The position numbers and the translations under genes are program-made. This document shows positions 34,143 through 42,225 of a stretch of 50,138 nucleotides of DNA, in pieces. The notes under the pieces are model-generated. The model saw nothing but the letters and a program-made list of their open reading frames with translations. It was not told the DNA's origin and made no database searches. How positions within the stretch are numbered: the stretch's first letter is position 1; the number at the start of each line of letters is the position of its first letter. The stretch is from an uncultured beta proteobacterium (GTDB lineage Bacteria; Pseudomonadota; Gammaproteobacteria; Burkholderiales; Burkholderiaceae), in the NCBI GenBank assembly GCA_903909925.1, contig CAIVXR010000228.1:1-50138 (forward strand), given 5' to 3'.

Positions 34143-35911
34143 CTTTTCAGAACCACCTGCTGCGTCTGTACATTTGCAGTACGAATCTCGTCAGGGCTCT
34201 TGTCTTGCAAAACCATTTGCTTCACTTTGTTATCAGGTAATACATTGAGAGTATTGAGTGTTTCACTCACAATACTTGAGAACACTGGTGCAGCAACATC
34301 GCCGCCATAGTGACTCCCACCAGTTGGTTCATCAATCATTACCGCCACCACAATTCGGGGAGCACTAATCGGCGCCAAGCCAGCAAAGTAAGCGCGGTAT
34401 TTATTGCCATACCCCTTACCAACTAATTTATGAGCTGTACCTGTCTTACCGCCAACTCTAAAGCCCTCAGCCTGCGCCTTGATTGCAGTACCGCCAGGCT
34501 CAGTAACCGTTTCAAGCATGGTGCGCATTTCAATTGCAGTCTTAGCGGAAAGAACTCGAGTGCCTGGTTTGAAATCAGGACTACGCTCAATTGTTAGCGG
34601 CACTAGTTCTCCATCACGTGCAAATACCGTGTAAGCACGAGCAACCTGAAATAGAGATGCGGAAATTCCGTAACCAAATGCAATCCGCGCCTGATCGGTT
34701 GGCATCCATTTTTTAAAAGGATGTACCGTTCCCGCTACGGCTCCAGGGAAGCCAATTTTCGGCGCCTGTCCTAAACCAACCGCTGTATAAAAATCCCACA
34801 TCTCTTCTGGAGAAAGGTTATTCATTGCAATTTTTGCGGTACCGATATTGCTAGATTTCTGAATAATCTCTGCAACCGTGAGATTTCCATAAGGATGAGT
34901 GTCGGTAATGGGTTTTGGTCCGATAAGATACTTGGCACCGATCACCATATTGGTATCTGGTTTTACCGCGCCTTTTTCTAAAGCAATTGCAATCGTTAAT
35001 GGCTTAATAGTTGAGCCAGGCTCAAATGTATCTGTCAATACGCGATTACGTAGCTGCTCACCTGTAAGGTATTTGCGATTATTTGGGTTATAACTTGGGT
35101 AATTAGCCAAGGCCAAAATTTCACCTGTTTGCGTATCTAAAACTACAGCGCCACCAGCCTTAGCGTGGTGTTTCTCAACCGCGTCCTTAACCGCGTTATA
35201 AGCTAGATACTGAATCTTGCTATCAATCGAGAGATTTAAATCTTTGCCATTTTGCGGCAATTGTAAGATCGCCATTTCCTCAACAACTCGACCTAAGCGA
35301 TCAACCACAACGCGTCTTTGGCCGGCATGGCCAGCAAGCTCTTTCTCTCTAGAAAGCTCCATTCCTTCTTGGCCACGATCCTCAACATTAGTAAAGCCAA
35401 CGACGTGTGCCATCGCTTCGCCCTCTGGATAGAAGCGGCGATATTCGTTATTTAAACCAATGCCTGGAATTTCTAACTGCTTAATTTGTTGTGCAACTGC
35501 TGGCTCAACCTGACGCTTTAAGAAAACCTGCTTACGTTCTTCTTTTAATTTCTTACGTAATTCTGATTCGCTAATCTGCAGCAGACTAGCTAGCTTTTGC
35601 ACTTTGTCTGCCGCCAAATCATTGGGAACTGTATCGTTATAAGCAATTACAGACTTCGCCTCCAAACTAGTCGCAATTACCTGGCCATTGCGATCCAAAA
35701 TTTTTCCACGACTGGCTGGTAATTCCAACTCGCGCTGAGTACCACGCACTCCCTTTGCTTCATAGAATGCATTCCCAGGACCCTGAATCCAAAACGCGCG
35801 AAACAAGAGCATCATGAAAACGAAGAATAAAAGAAATAGCATTAAGCGCGACCGCCACATTGGTAGGCGTAATACTAAATTTGGCGTAGTGGAAAAACCA
35901 ACCGGCTTCAT
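34139..35911 (-). CDS. ftsI: Septal peptidoglycan transpeptidase FtsI (PBP3)
   Basis: A 590-residue class B penicillin-binding protein. A short cytoplasmic tail and one membrane anchor (about 20-41, LMLFLLFFVFMMLLFRAFWI), a pedestal domain with RGKILDRNG, then the transpeptidase domain with the catalytic triad of motifs: SxxK at Ser300-Lys303 (STIK), SSN at 353-355 and KTGT at 487-490. It crosslinks septal peptidoglycan with FtsW. The ATG overlaps the ftsL stop (ATGA) with GGAG 5 bases upstream. Confidence 0.97.
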   Translation of the reverse strand: MKPVGFSTTPNLVLRLPMWRSRLMLFLLFFVFMMLLFRAFWIQGPGNAFYEAKGVRGTQRELELPASRGKILDRNGQVIATSLEAKSVIAYNDTVPNDLAADKVQKLASLLQISESELRKKLKEERKQVFLKRQVEPAVAQQIKQLEIPGIGLNNEYRRFYPEGEAMAHVVGFTNVEDRGQEGMELSREKELAGHAGQRRVVVDRLGRVVEEMAILQLPQNGKDLNLSIDSKIQYLAYNAVKDAVEKHHAKAGGAVVLDTQTGEILALANYPSYNPNNRKYLTGEQLRNRVLTDTFEPGSTIKPLTIAIALEKGAVKPDTNMVIGAKYLIGPKPITDTHPYGNLTVAEIIQKSSNIGTAKIAMNNLSPEEMWDFYTAVGLGQAPKIGFPGAVAGTVHPFKKWMPTDQARIAFGYGISASLFQVARAYTVFARDGELVPLTIERSPDFKPGTRVLSAKTAIEMRTMLETVTEPGGTAIKAQAEGFRVGGKTGTAHKLVGKGYGNKYRAYFAGLAPISAPRIVVAVMIDEPTGGSHYGGDVAAPVFSSIVSETLNTLNVLPDNKVKQMVLQDKSPDEIRTANVQTQQVVLKR

Positions 35912-36174
35912 TTAGTCTCCTTTAAGTACAAAGTACGTTCAGGAGAAATCGGAGACATGCGTAGTTGATTGCGTGCCACATCACGGATACGCGCAGACTT
36001 CGAAAGATTACGTTGCTCATACTCTAAACGTAACCAGTCTTGATTTAATCTACGTTCTTCAATTTGAGCACGTTCTTGTGCGATAAATAATTTACGGGCA
36101 CTTTGCTGAGCCGCTACTAGCGATAAAGCGCAAATCAATAACAAGGCGAGCAAAGTCAAAGTGGCGCGATTCAT
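35908..36174 (-). CDS. ftsL: Cell division protein FtsL
   Basis: An 88-residue bitopic membrane protein: membrane segment at about 5-22 (TLTLLALLLICALSLVAA) and a periplasmic, charged coiled-coil-like helix with regularly spaced leucines. FtsL pairs with FtsB and FtsQ and activates FtsWI. Sequence conservation of FtsL is low, so the call rests on size, topology and its invariant place between rsmH and ftsI. Overlaps both neighbours by 4 bases. Confidence 0.9.
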   Translation of the reverse strand: MNRATLTLLALLLICALSLVAAQQSARKLFIAQERAQIEERRLNQDWLRLEYEQRNLSKSARIRDVARNQLRMSPISPERTLYLKETK

Positions 36175-37121
36175 GCGGATGCATCCATCCTTTTTTCGGC
36201 AATCCGCATGATGGCCGAACGAGCACGTGGGTTTTCTAATACCTCGGCTTCACTTGGCTTAATACGGCCAATGATTTCTAAAGCGCTTTGTGGCAAATCC
36301 TTTTCGCGCACAGGTAAACCACGCGGCACTTCTACTTTTGAATGCGTCTGGAAAAACTGTTTCACGATCCGATCTTCTAAGGAGTGAAAACTAATAACCG
36401 CAAGTCTTGCGCCTGGCTTCAATAAACTCAATGCAGCCTGCAGCCCATGCTCTAAATCCTTTAACTCGCGATTAATAAAAATCCGCAATGCTTGAAAAGT
36501 CCTAGTAGCTGGGTCTTGACCAGCTTCACGCGTACGCACCACACTAGCCACCAAGCTTGCTAGTTGCATTGTCGTTTTTGGGGACAGGCCTTCTTCTCGC
36601 TTTGCCACAATGGCTTTAGCAATCTGAAATGCAAAACGCTCTTCTCCGTAAGTCTTAATCACGTGTGTGATTTCCTCCTGCGGTGCCTGCTCTAACCACT
36701 CTGCAGCTGTTAGGCCTTGATCTGTATTCATCCTCATATCGAGAGGACCCTCGCGACGAAAGGAAAAGCCTCGATGCGCTTCGTCTACTTGTGGTGAGCT
36801 GATTCCTAAATCCAATAAAATTCCATCGACTGATTCTGTTTGCGCGTACTGCGCCATCTGTGCAAAGCTGTCGTGCACGATAGTCAAGCGTGGGTCGTTG
36901 ATTTTCTCTGCTACCGCAATCGCATCCAAATCCTTGTCGAACGAAATCATGCGCGCAGATGTAGGAAGCTGTTTGAGCAAAGCTTGCGTATGACCTCCGC
37001 GCCCAAACGTTCCATCGATTACCAGAATATTGTTTGCTGTGTTTTGTTTTTGAATTAGCGGGCCACTGATTAGCGCCGTCACCGCCTCGGCCAGTAACAC
37101 TGGGCGATGAGTCATGTTCAT
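36171..37121 (-). CDS. rsmH: 16S rRNA (cytosine(1402)-N(4))-methyltransferase
   Basis: A 316-residue SAM-dependent enzyme (formerly MraW) methylating N4 of C1402 in the 16S rRNA decoding centre. MTHRPVLLAEAV at the start, IDGTFGRGGHTQALL (SAM-binding), GILLDLGISSPQVDEAHRGFSFRREGPLDMRM, RTREAGQDPATRTFQALRIFIN and VISFHSLEDRIVKQFF are diagnostic. ATG at 37121 with AGGG 5 bases upstream; a second in-frame ATG lies two codons later. Gap to mraZ is 12 bases. Confidence 0.97.
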   Translation of the reverse strand: MNMTHRPVLLAEAVTALISGPLIQKQNTANNILVIDGTFGRGGHTQALLKQLPTSARMISFDKDLDAIAVAEKINDPRLTIVHDSFAQMAQYAQTESVDGILLDLGISSPQVDEAHRGFSFRREGPLDMRMNTDQGLTAAEWLEQAPQEEITHVIKTYGEERFAFQIAKAIVAKREEGLSPKTTMQLASLVASVVRTREAGQDPATRTFQALRIFINRELKDLEHGLQAALSLLKPGARLAVISFHSLEDRIVKQFFQTHSKVEVPRGLPVREKDLPQSALEIIGRIKPSEAEVLENPRARSAIMRIAEKRMDASA

Positions 37122-37133
37122 AGCGCCCTGTCA

Positions 37134-37565
37134 TCAAAAATTAAATTGCTTGAGTGCTTCAGGCATGCCTAGTGCAATGGCAGCCTGTTCTTTTGCAGCA
37201 TATGTAGCTGCGTCCCACAACTCCAAGTGACTACCCATGCCAAGCAAGATCACTTCTTTTTCGATTCCAGCTGCCGCACGTAATTCGGGGCTCACTAAAA
37301 TTCGACCAGCATTATCTAAATCGATTTCTGCAGCATTGCCGAGAAAAATTCTGCGCCACCAATGTGCATCCATAGGAAGTTGAGCAACTCGGGCTCTGAA
37401 ACTTTCCCACTCGGGCCTTGGAAATAGCAGCAAGCATCCATCTGGATGTTTTGTGAGCGTGATGCGACCATCGCCTTGAACCAACAAGGCGTCACGATGC
37501 TTGGCCGGAACCGACATTCGACCTTTTGCATCCAAATTGAGAGCTGACGCACCTTGAAACACCAT
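37134..37565 (-). CDS. mraZ: Transcriptional regulator MraZ
   Basis: A 143-residue DNA-binding protein with two SpoVT/AbrB-like MraZ domains (FQGASALNLDAKGRMSVPAKHR and the second around AAEIDLDNAGRILVSPELR). It forms a ring of subunits and represses its own division/cell-wall operon by binding direct TGGGN repeats in the promoter. Matching repeats lie immediately upstream at 37569-37593. First gene of the mra/dcw cluster. Confidence 0.97.
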   Translation of the reverse strand: MVFQGASALNLDAKGRMSVPAKHRDALLVQGDGRITLTKHPDGCLLLFPRPEWESFRARVAQLPMDAHWWRRIFLGNAAEIDLDNAGRILVSPELRAAAGIEKEVILLGMGSHLELWDAATYAAKEQAAIALGMPEALKQFNF

Positions 37566-37568
37566 TTA

Positions 37569-37593
37569 CCCCACTTTTTCACACTTCCTCCCA
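37569..37593 (-). promoter_or_regulatory. MraZ operator: three direct repeats
   Basis: On the minus strand TGGGA (37589-37593), TGTGA (37579-37583) and TGGGG (37569-37573) recur at an exact 10-base spacing, each preceded by AAG. This is the TGGGN-N5 arrangement known for MraZ binding; the middle copy is imperfect. They span from the -10 box to just before the mraZ start codon, where bound MraZ should block transcription. Confidence 0.8.
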
Positions 37594-37621
37594 CTTTAGA
37601 GGATCGCAATAAGGGGGTCAA
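37593..37621 (-). promoter_or_regulatory. Promoter of the mra/dcw cluster
   Basis: On the minus strand TTGACC (37616-37621), a 17-base spacer, and TAAAGT (37593-37598). The -35 matches 5 of 6 consensus bases and the -10 matches 4 of 6. The -10 abuts the first MraZ repeat. This is the only good promoter I could find for the gapless rsmH-ftsQ run. Confidence 0.75.
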
Positions 37622-37653
37622 GTGTTTTTGGGTATTTTTTTGGGAAATTCTCT

Positions 37654-37669
37654 AGTGTTTACAAACACT
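37654..37669. promoter_or_regulatory. Palindromic site upstream of the mra promoter
   Basis: AGTGTTT (37654-37660) and AAACACT (37663-37669) form a perfect 7-bp inverted repeat around a 2-base centre. A third AGTGTTT copy (37621-37627) touches the -35 box. The symmetry suggests a dimeric regulator's operator; the protein is unknown. Confidence 0.45.
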
Positions 37670-37819
37670 TAGCGTCATGTCTTGAGAAAATAGTGATAAT
37701 AAAATAGCTACTTGAAACAATGGCTTGGAAAATATACTTAAGAATAGGTCTTAGCTATATGACTAGATAATGCTCAAATATACTGTATTTATGAACAGTA
37801 GAACCTAAAAAATATATCA

Positions 37820-37853
37820 AAATTAATCTGTAATTCAATTCCCAGATTAATTT
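37820..37853 (-). terminator. AT-rich inverted repeat downstream of coq7, possible terminator
   Basis: AAATTAATCTG (37820-37830) and CAGATTAATTT (37843-37853) form a perfect 11-bp stem with a 12-base loop, 23 bases past the coq7 stop. On the minus strand it is followed by a T-rich but interrupted tract. Its low GC makes it a weak terminator candidate separating coq7 from the mra promoter. Confidence 0.45.
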
Positions 37854-37876
37854 AGGCTAAATCGTAAATAACAGTT

Positions 37877-38506
37877 TCAAATTTTGTAAGCGGTGGTCGT
37901 CATCACTTTGGACATGGCTTGCATTATTTTTTGAATTGGCTGAGGCAAGGTTTCTCCGCCTGCATGTGTAGCCTCTTGTCCATGCTCAATTTCATCCATC
38001 CGCATTTGATCAACAATTGCGCGCGAACGATGATCCTCTTCGGGTAAGTTTTTGAGATGACTCTCAAGATGCCGCTCAACTTGTTTTTCAGTTTCAGCAA
38101 CAAAACCTAAGCTCCATTTATCGCCTGCTAAGCCAGCTGCCAAGCCGATTGCAAAGGATCCTGCATACCAAAATGGATTGAGATAACTGGTATGCGAACC
38201 AAGCTCTTTAAGGCGGGTTTCACACCAGGCCAAATGATCCATTTCTTCTTGGCCTGAGTGATTCAGCATCTCTTTAATGTCTCCATTTCTGGCAACTAAT
38301 TTTTGTGATTGATATAAAGCTTGCGCACAAACTTCGCCTACATGATTGATACGCATCAATCCCGCTGCATGTTTACGTTGCTCAGAATCTAATGCGGCAT
38401 TTGCCCCAGATTCGGAGCCAGGGGTAGGTCTTTGAGCGTTTGCTCCCCCAACCACAGAACGAAGTGCGGTATCAAACTCAACAATGAAGCGGTCAATTAG
38501 TGTCAT
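37877..38506 (-). CDS. coq7: 3-demethoxyubiquinol 3-hydroxylase (Coq7)
   Basis: A 209-residue di-iron carboxylate monooxygenase for the penultimate hydroxylation in ubiquinone synthesis. Iron ligands occur in the two ExxH motifs, EEMDHL (central) and DEIEHG (C-terminal), with further acidic residues in INHVGEVCAQALYQSQ. Many gammaproteobacteria use UbiF instead; Coq7 is common in betaproteobacteria. It starts 10 bases after bioB on the same strand and so is probably co-transcribed with it, despite the unrelated pathway. It depends on the polyprenyl chain made by IspB at the left of the window. Confidence 0.95.
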   Translation of the reverse strand: MTLIDRFIVEFDTALRSVVGGANAQRPTPGSESGANAALDSEQRKHAAGLMRINHVGEVCAQALYQSQKLVARNGDIKEMLNHSGQEEMDHLAWCETRLKELGSHTSYLNPFWYAGSFAIGLAAGLAGDKWSLGFVAETEKQVERHLESHLKNLPEEDHRSRAIVDQMRMDEIEHGQEATHAGGETLPQPIQKIMQAMSKVMTTTAYKI

Positions 38507-38516
38507 ATATAGAAAA

Positions 38517-39554
38517 TTAAACTAAAACTTCAGTTTTATAGCTTTGCTTTGTCTTTAATCCCAATTCTGCCAAGAGCGCACGGTCTTCTTCTGCCTCTGG
38601 ATTACCGGTAGTAAGTAATTGCTCACCATAGAAGATTGAATTGGCACCTGCCAAGAAACACAGCGCCTGGACAGCTCTTCCTAACTGTTGGCGACCAGCA
38701 GATAAACGCACGCGGGCCTTGGGCATTGTGATACGAGCAACTGCAATGGTTCTAACAAATTCCAGAGGATCCAAAGGCTTTTGATCGGCCAAGGGTGTTC
38801 CAGCAACAGGCACCAAGTGGTTGATGGGAACAGACTCAGGATAAGGACTTAAATTTGCTAAACGCGCTAAGAAAGCAGCCCGCTGTTCACGAGATTCACC
38901 CATTCCTACAATACCGCCACAGCAAACAGACATACCCGCTGCACGAACATGAGAGATCGTATCTAAACGGTCCTGATAGCCACGGGTAGAAATTACTGAA
39001 CGATAAAAATCTTCGCTGGTATCGAGGTTATGGTTATAAAAATCCAGGCCAGCTTCTTGTAGCGCTTGCGCTTGATTAGCCTCTAACATACCCAAGGTGG
39101 CACAGGTTTCTAGGCCTAAAGCTTTAACGCCCTTAATCATTGCGACTACTTTTTCGATATCGCGATCTTTAGGCTCGCGCCAAGCTGCACCCATACAAAA
39201 GCGGTTTGACCCTGCTGCCTTAGCAGCTTTAGCAGCCTCTAAAACCTCTTCTAGGCCCATCAACTTCTCAGCCTTCACATCGGTGTCGTAGCGTGCAGCC
39301 TGCGGGCAATAGCTGCAATCCTCAGGGCAGCCACCAGTCTTAATGGATAACAAGGTAGCAAGCTCTACATCGCCTTCAGGAAAATAAGTTTTATGAGTCT
39401 CTTGAGCTTTGAGCATCAATTGATCAAAAGGCAGGGCAAACAATGCTTCAATTTGAGCCACGGTCCACTGGCCAGAGGCATCTAACTCTTTGCGTAAATT
39501 AGCCTTAGATTTGACTAAGGTAAGAGGTATTTCAGCGGTTTGGGCGTCCAACAT
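38517..39554 (-). CDS. bioB: Biotin synthase
   Basis: A radical-SAM enzyme of 345 residues from the ATG at 39554 that inserts sulfur into dethiobiotin. The [4Fe-4S] motif GGCPEDCSYCPQ gives Cys76, Cys80 and Cys83. FCMGAAWREPKDRD, YNHNLDTSEDFY, CCGGIVGMGES and SAGRQQL are characteristic. An ATG ten codons upstream (39584) would lengthen it, but the added residues lack similarity to the family and have no ribosome site, so I prefer 39554. It is divergent from bioA, with about 90 bases between starts; I saw no BirA-type operator palindrome there. Confidence 0.95.
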   Translation of the reverse strand: MLDAQTAEIPLTLVKSKANLRKELDASGQWTVAQIEALFALPFDQLMLKAQETHKTYFPEGDVELATLLSIKTGGCPEDCSYCPQAARYDTDVKAEKLMGLEEVLEAAKAAKAAGSNRFCMGAAWREPKDRDIEKVVAMIKGVKALGLETCATLGMLEANQAQALQEAGLDFYNHNLDTSEDFYRSVISTRGYQDRLDTISHVRAAGMSVCCGGIVGMGESREQRAAFLARLANLSPYPESVPINHLVPVAGTPLADQKPLDPLEFVRTIAVARITMPKARVRLSAGRQQLGRAVQALCFLAGANSIFYGEQLLTTGNPEAEEDRALLAELGLKTKQSYKTEVLV

Positions 39555-39643
39555 GGGTAAATTCCAGAAAATAGATCCATTCAAGGCATAAACATAACAG
39601 ATACAAGCCGGAAATTGGAAAAACTAGTGGTCAAATATCAAAC

Positions 39644-40990
39644 ATGAAGGTTATTTCTGATTTAAATCAGCCCACTCTTGTTGACCGCAGCCTGGCTGCC
39701 GTTTGGCACCCCTGCACCCAGATGAAACATCATGAGTCTTTTCCCTTGATTGGCATCAAAAAGGGGAAGGGAGCATGGCTCTATGAGGAGAATGGGAATG
39801 CCCTACTCGACTGCATCAGCTCCTGGTGGACTAATTTATTTGGCCACTCTAATCCAAGGATTAATCAAGCCATTATTCATCAGCTAGAAAAGATTGAGCA
39901 TGTCATGCTGGCAGGTTTTACACATGAACCAGTAGTTGAGCTCTCAGAAAAACTTGCTGCACTGACAAACGGAAATTTAGGCCATATTTTTTACGCATCA
40001 GACGGTGCGTCTGCAGTAGAAATTGCTTTAAAGATGAGTCACCATTTTTGGCAACTCGATGGTAAGCCCCAAAAGAAAAAATTTGTCTGCCTAGAAAATG
40101 GCTATCACGGAGAAACGTTAGGTGCATTAGCGGTAACCGATGTTGCTATCTTTCGAGAAGCTTATGGCTCACTCCTACAAGATGTATACACTGTCGCATC
40201 ACCTGATGCACGCAAAGCAAAAGTTGGTGAGAGTGCAAAAGATGTTGCAAAACATGCAGCAGCCAAACTTGAAAAATTATTCGAAAAAGAGCATCAACAC
40301 ATTGCTGCCATCATCATCGAACCGCTAGTGCAATGCGCGGGGCAAATGGCAATGTATTCCCCTGAGTACCTTCGACTCGTCAGAGACCTATGCAATCGCT
40401 ATGAGATACACCTAATAGCGGACGAGATCGCTGTTGGTTGTGGACGTAGTGGTAAGTTTTTTGCTTGCGAGCATGCGGGGATCTGGCCTGATTTCTTAAC
40501 TTTATCTAAGGGCATTAGCGGCGGCTACCTTCCTCTCTCGCTTTGTATGACCACCAACACAATTTATCGTGCTTTTTATAGTGATCAAACCCAACAAGGC
40601 TTTTTACATTCACACTCATATACTGGTAATCCGCTTGCCTGCTCGGCAGCACTGGCCTGCTTAGAGATTTTTGAAACTGAAAAAGTTTTAGAAAAAAATA
40701 TTGGACGCTCGCGAGATTTAGAAAATGCATTTGCATGGGCAAAAACAGACCCTCGCATAGAGTACTGGCGCCAACAAGGGATGATTCTGGCTTTTGACGT
40801 AAAAAGTCAACATCTTAAAAATCCGAATAGCTTTCCACGTGAAATGTTTGCCAAAGGATTAGAAGAGGGAGTTCTCATTAGGCCAATCGGCAATACGATA
40901 TATGTCATGCCCCCATTCATTTTATCCGCTGAAGAAGCAATGCAAATGGGTAAAGCGATTCAGCGTACCTTAGAGAAAGTTTTGGCATGA
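39644..40990 (+). CDS. bioA: Adenosylmethionine--8-amino-7-oxononanoate aminotransferase
   Basis: A 448-residue PLP enzyme forming 7,8-diaminopelargonate with SAM as amino donor. WHPCTQMKHHE near the N-terminus, DCISSWWTNLFGHSNPRIN, ENGYHGETLGALAVTD and the PLP lysine in LSKGISGGYLPLS (Lys289) are BioA signatures. LIADEIAVGCGRSGKFFACEHA holds the aspartate that contacts the PLP pyridine. First gene of bioA-bioF-bioD; the next start overlaps its stop (ATGA). Confidence 0.95.
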   Translation: MKVISDLNQPTLVDRSLAAVWHPCTQMKHHESFPLIGIKKGKGAWLYEENGNALLDCISSWWTNLFGHSNPRINQAIIHQLEKIEHVMLAGFTHEPVVELSEKLAALTNGNLGHIFYASDGASAVEIALKMSHHFWQLDGKPQKKKFVCLENGYHGETLGALAVTDVAIFREAYGSLLQDVYTVASPDARKAKVGESAKDVAKHAAAKLEKLFEKEHQHIAAIIIEPLVQCAGQMAMYSPEYLRLVRDLCNRYEIHLIADEIAVGCGRSGKFFACEHAGIWPDFLTLSKGISGGYLPLSLCMTTNTIYRAFYSDQTQQGFLHSHSYTGNPLACSAALACLEIFETEKVLEKNIGRSRDLENAFAWAKTDPRIEYWRQQGMILAFDVKSQHLKNPNSFPREMFAKGLEEGVLIRPIGNTIYVMPPFILSAEEAMQMGKAIQRTLEKVLA

Positions 40991-42225
40991 CTAGCTCATT
41001 TATCGCCCTAGGTCTTGCACAAGAGCAAATTGCAAACTTAGATACGCAACTACTCAAACGAAAATTACGTATTACTCAATCACCTTGCGATACCGAGGTA
41101 ACAATAGATAGCAGGCAGCTCAAGGCTTTTTGCAGTAATGATTATCTTGGCCTCGCCAATCATCCAGACTTAGTCGATGCCTTAGCACAAGGTGGCCAAC
41201 AATATGGTGTTGGTAGCGGTGCTTCACATTTAATTAGCGGTCATAGCGCAGCACATGAATTACTTGAGAAAAAATTAGCGTCTTTACAAGAAAAACATAT
41301 CCCTAAAGTACGTGCCTTATTTTTCAGTACTGGCTACCTGGCTAATTTAGCGGCCATTACGGGTTTAGCTAGACTTACTCAGCACGGAGATCTGAGTATT
41401 TACTCAGCCAAGCTTAATCATGCTTCGCTGATTGATGGAGTTCGGTTGGCAGCTACACAGATGAATGCGGCAGTGAACTTATTCGATCACACTCAGCTTG
41501 CTTCGTTAACTGACGCACTCAAAAAAGATACAAAATCCCTTAAGCTCATTGTGATTGATGGTGTCTTTAGTATGGATGGTGATCTAGCGCCTGTTACAGT
41601 ATTACTTCAGATTGCAGAACAACATGATGCTCTGTTGATAGTTGACGATGCCCATGGCTTTGGAGTGCTAGGTAAGCAAGGTCACGGGATCTTAGAACAG
41701 GAAAATATTCAGTCTGACCGCATCATCTATATCGGCACCTTAGGAAAAGCTGCTGGTGTCAGTGGCGCTTTTATTTGCGCACAAGATGCTTTTATTGAAT
41801 GGCTCATTCAAAAGGGTCGCCCTTATATTTACAGCACCGCAACCCCACCTGCTATTGCACACACCCTGCTCAAAAGCCTTGAGATCATTGAAAGTGATGA
41901 GGGCAAGAAGCGTCGCAGCCAACTCAATGAGCTCATCCAGATTTGGCAAGATGAAATGATATTTTCGGAATGGAAAAAGATTCCTTCTTGCACTCCTATA
42001 CAACCAGTGATCTTAGGTAGTAATGCCAATGCACTCATGGCAGCAAAGCTATTAGATCAGGCAGGGTACTGGATTCCGGCGATTCGCCCACCAACAGTAC
42101 CTCCTGGTAGCGCACGCTTACGGATTACTTTCTCTGCAAATCATAGCGCTGATGATTTACGTAAACTCATCACTACCTTAAACAGAATCGAGCAGGAAGT
42201 ACATCAAAAGGCAAGTCATGACTAA
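40987..42225 (+). CDS. bioF: 8-amino-7-oxononanoate synthase
   Basis: A 412-residue PLP-dependent alpha-oxoamine synthase condensing pimeloyl-ACP (or -CoA) with alanine. FCSNDYLGLANHP, GSGASHLISGHSAAHELLE, VIDGVFSMDGDLAPV, LIVDDAHGFGVLG, and the PLP lysine in GTLGKAAGVSGAF (Lys254) are present. RPPTVPPGSARLRITFSA near the C-terminus is typical. Overlaps bioA by 4 bases and bioD by 8. Confidence 0.95.
   Translation: MTSSFIALGLAQEQIANLDTQLLKRKLRITQSPCDTEVTIDSRQLKAFCSNDYLGLANHPDLVDALAQGGQQYGVGSGASHLISGHSAAHELLEKKLASLQEKHIPKVRALFFSTGYLANLAAITGLARLTQHGDLSIYSAKLNHASLIDGVRLAATQMNAAVNLFDHTQLASLTDALKKDTKSLKLIVIDGVFSMDGDLAPVTVLLQIAEQHDALLIVDDAHGFGVLGKQGHGILEQENIQSDRIIYIGTLGKAAGVSGAFICAQDAFIEWLIQKGRPYIYSTATPPAIAHTLLKSLEIIESDEGKKRRSQLNELIQIWQDEMIFSEWKKIPSCTPIQPVILGSNANALMAAKLLDQAGYWIPAIRPPTVPPGSARLRITFSANHSADDLRKLITTLNRIEQEVHQKASHD

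Larger units (their letters stand above)
37566..37876. other. Intergenic region between mraZ and coq7
   Basis: About 311 bases with no credible gene; the longest ATG frames are about a dozen codons. It holds the MraZ repeats, the mra promoter, the AGTGTTT palindrome and the 37820-37853 inverted repeat. The remainder is visibly AT-rich. TACTGT and ACAGTA also pair over an 8-base loop just before 37801, with no evident function. Confidence 0.8.

Noticed and set aside
36655..37137. A 160-codon minus-strand frame inside rsmH
   Set aside because: It lies entirely over the rsmH coding region in another frame, has no recognisable motif and an irregular composition; rsmH is unambiguous here.
37566..37876. 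Hidden small RNA or gene in the AT-rich mraZ-coq7 gap
   Set aside because: No frame longer than about a dozen codons from an ATG and no promoter-terminator pair arranged for a separate RNA; the inverted repeats are better read as operator and weak terminator.
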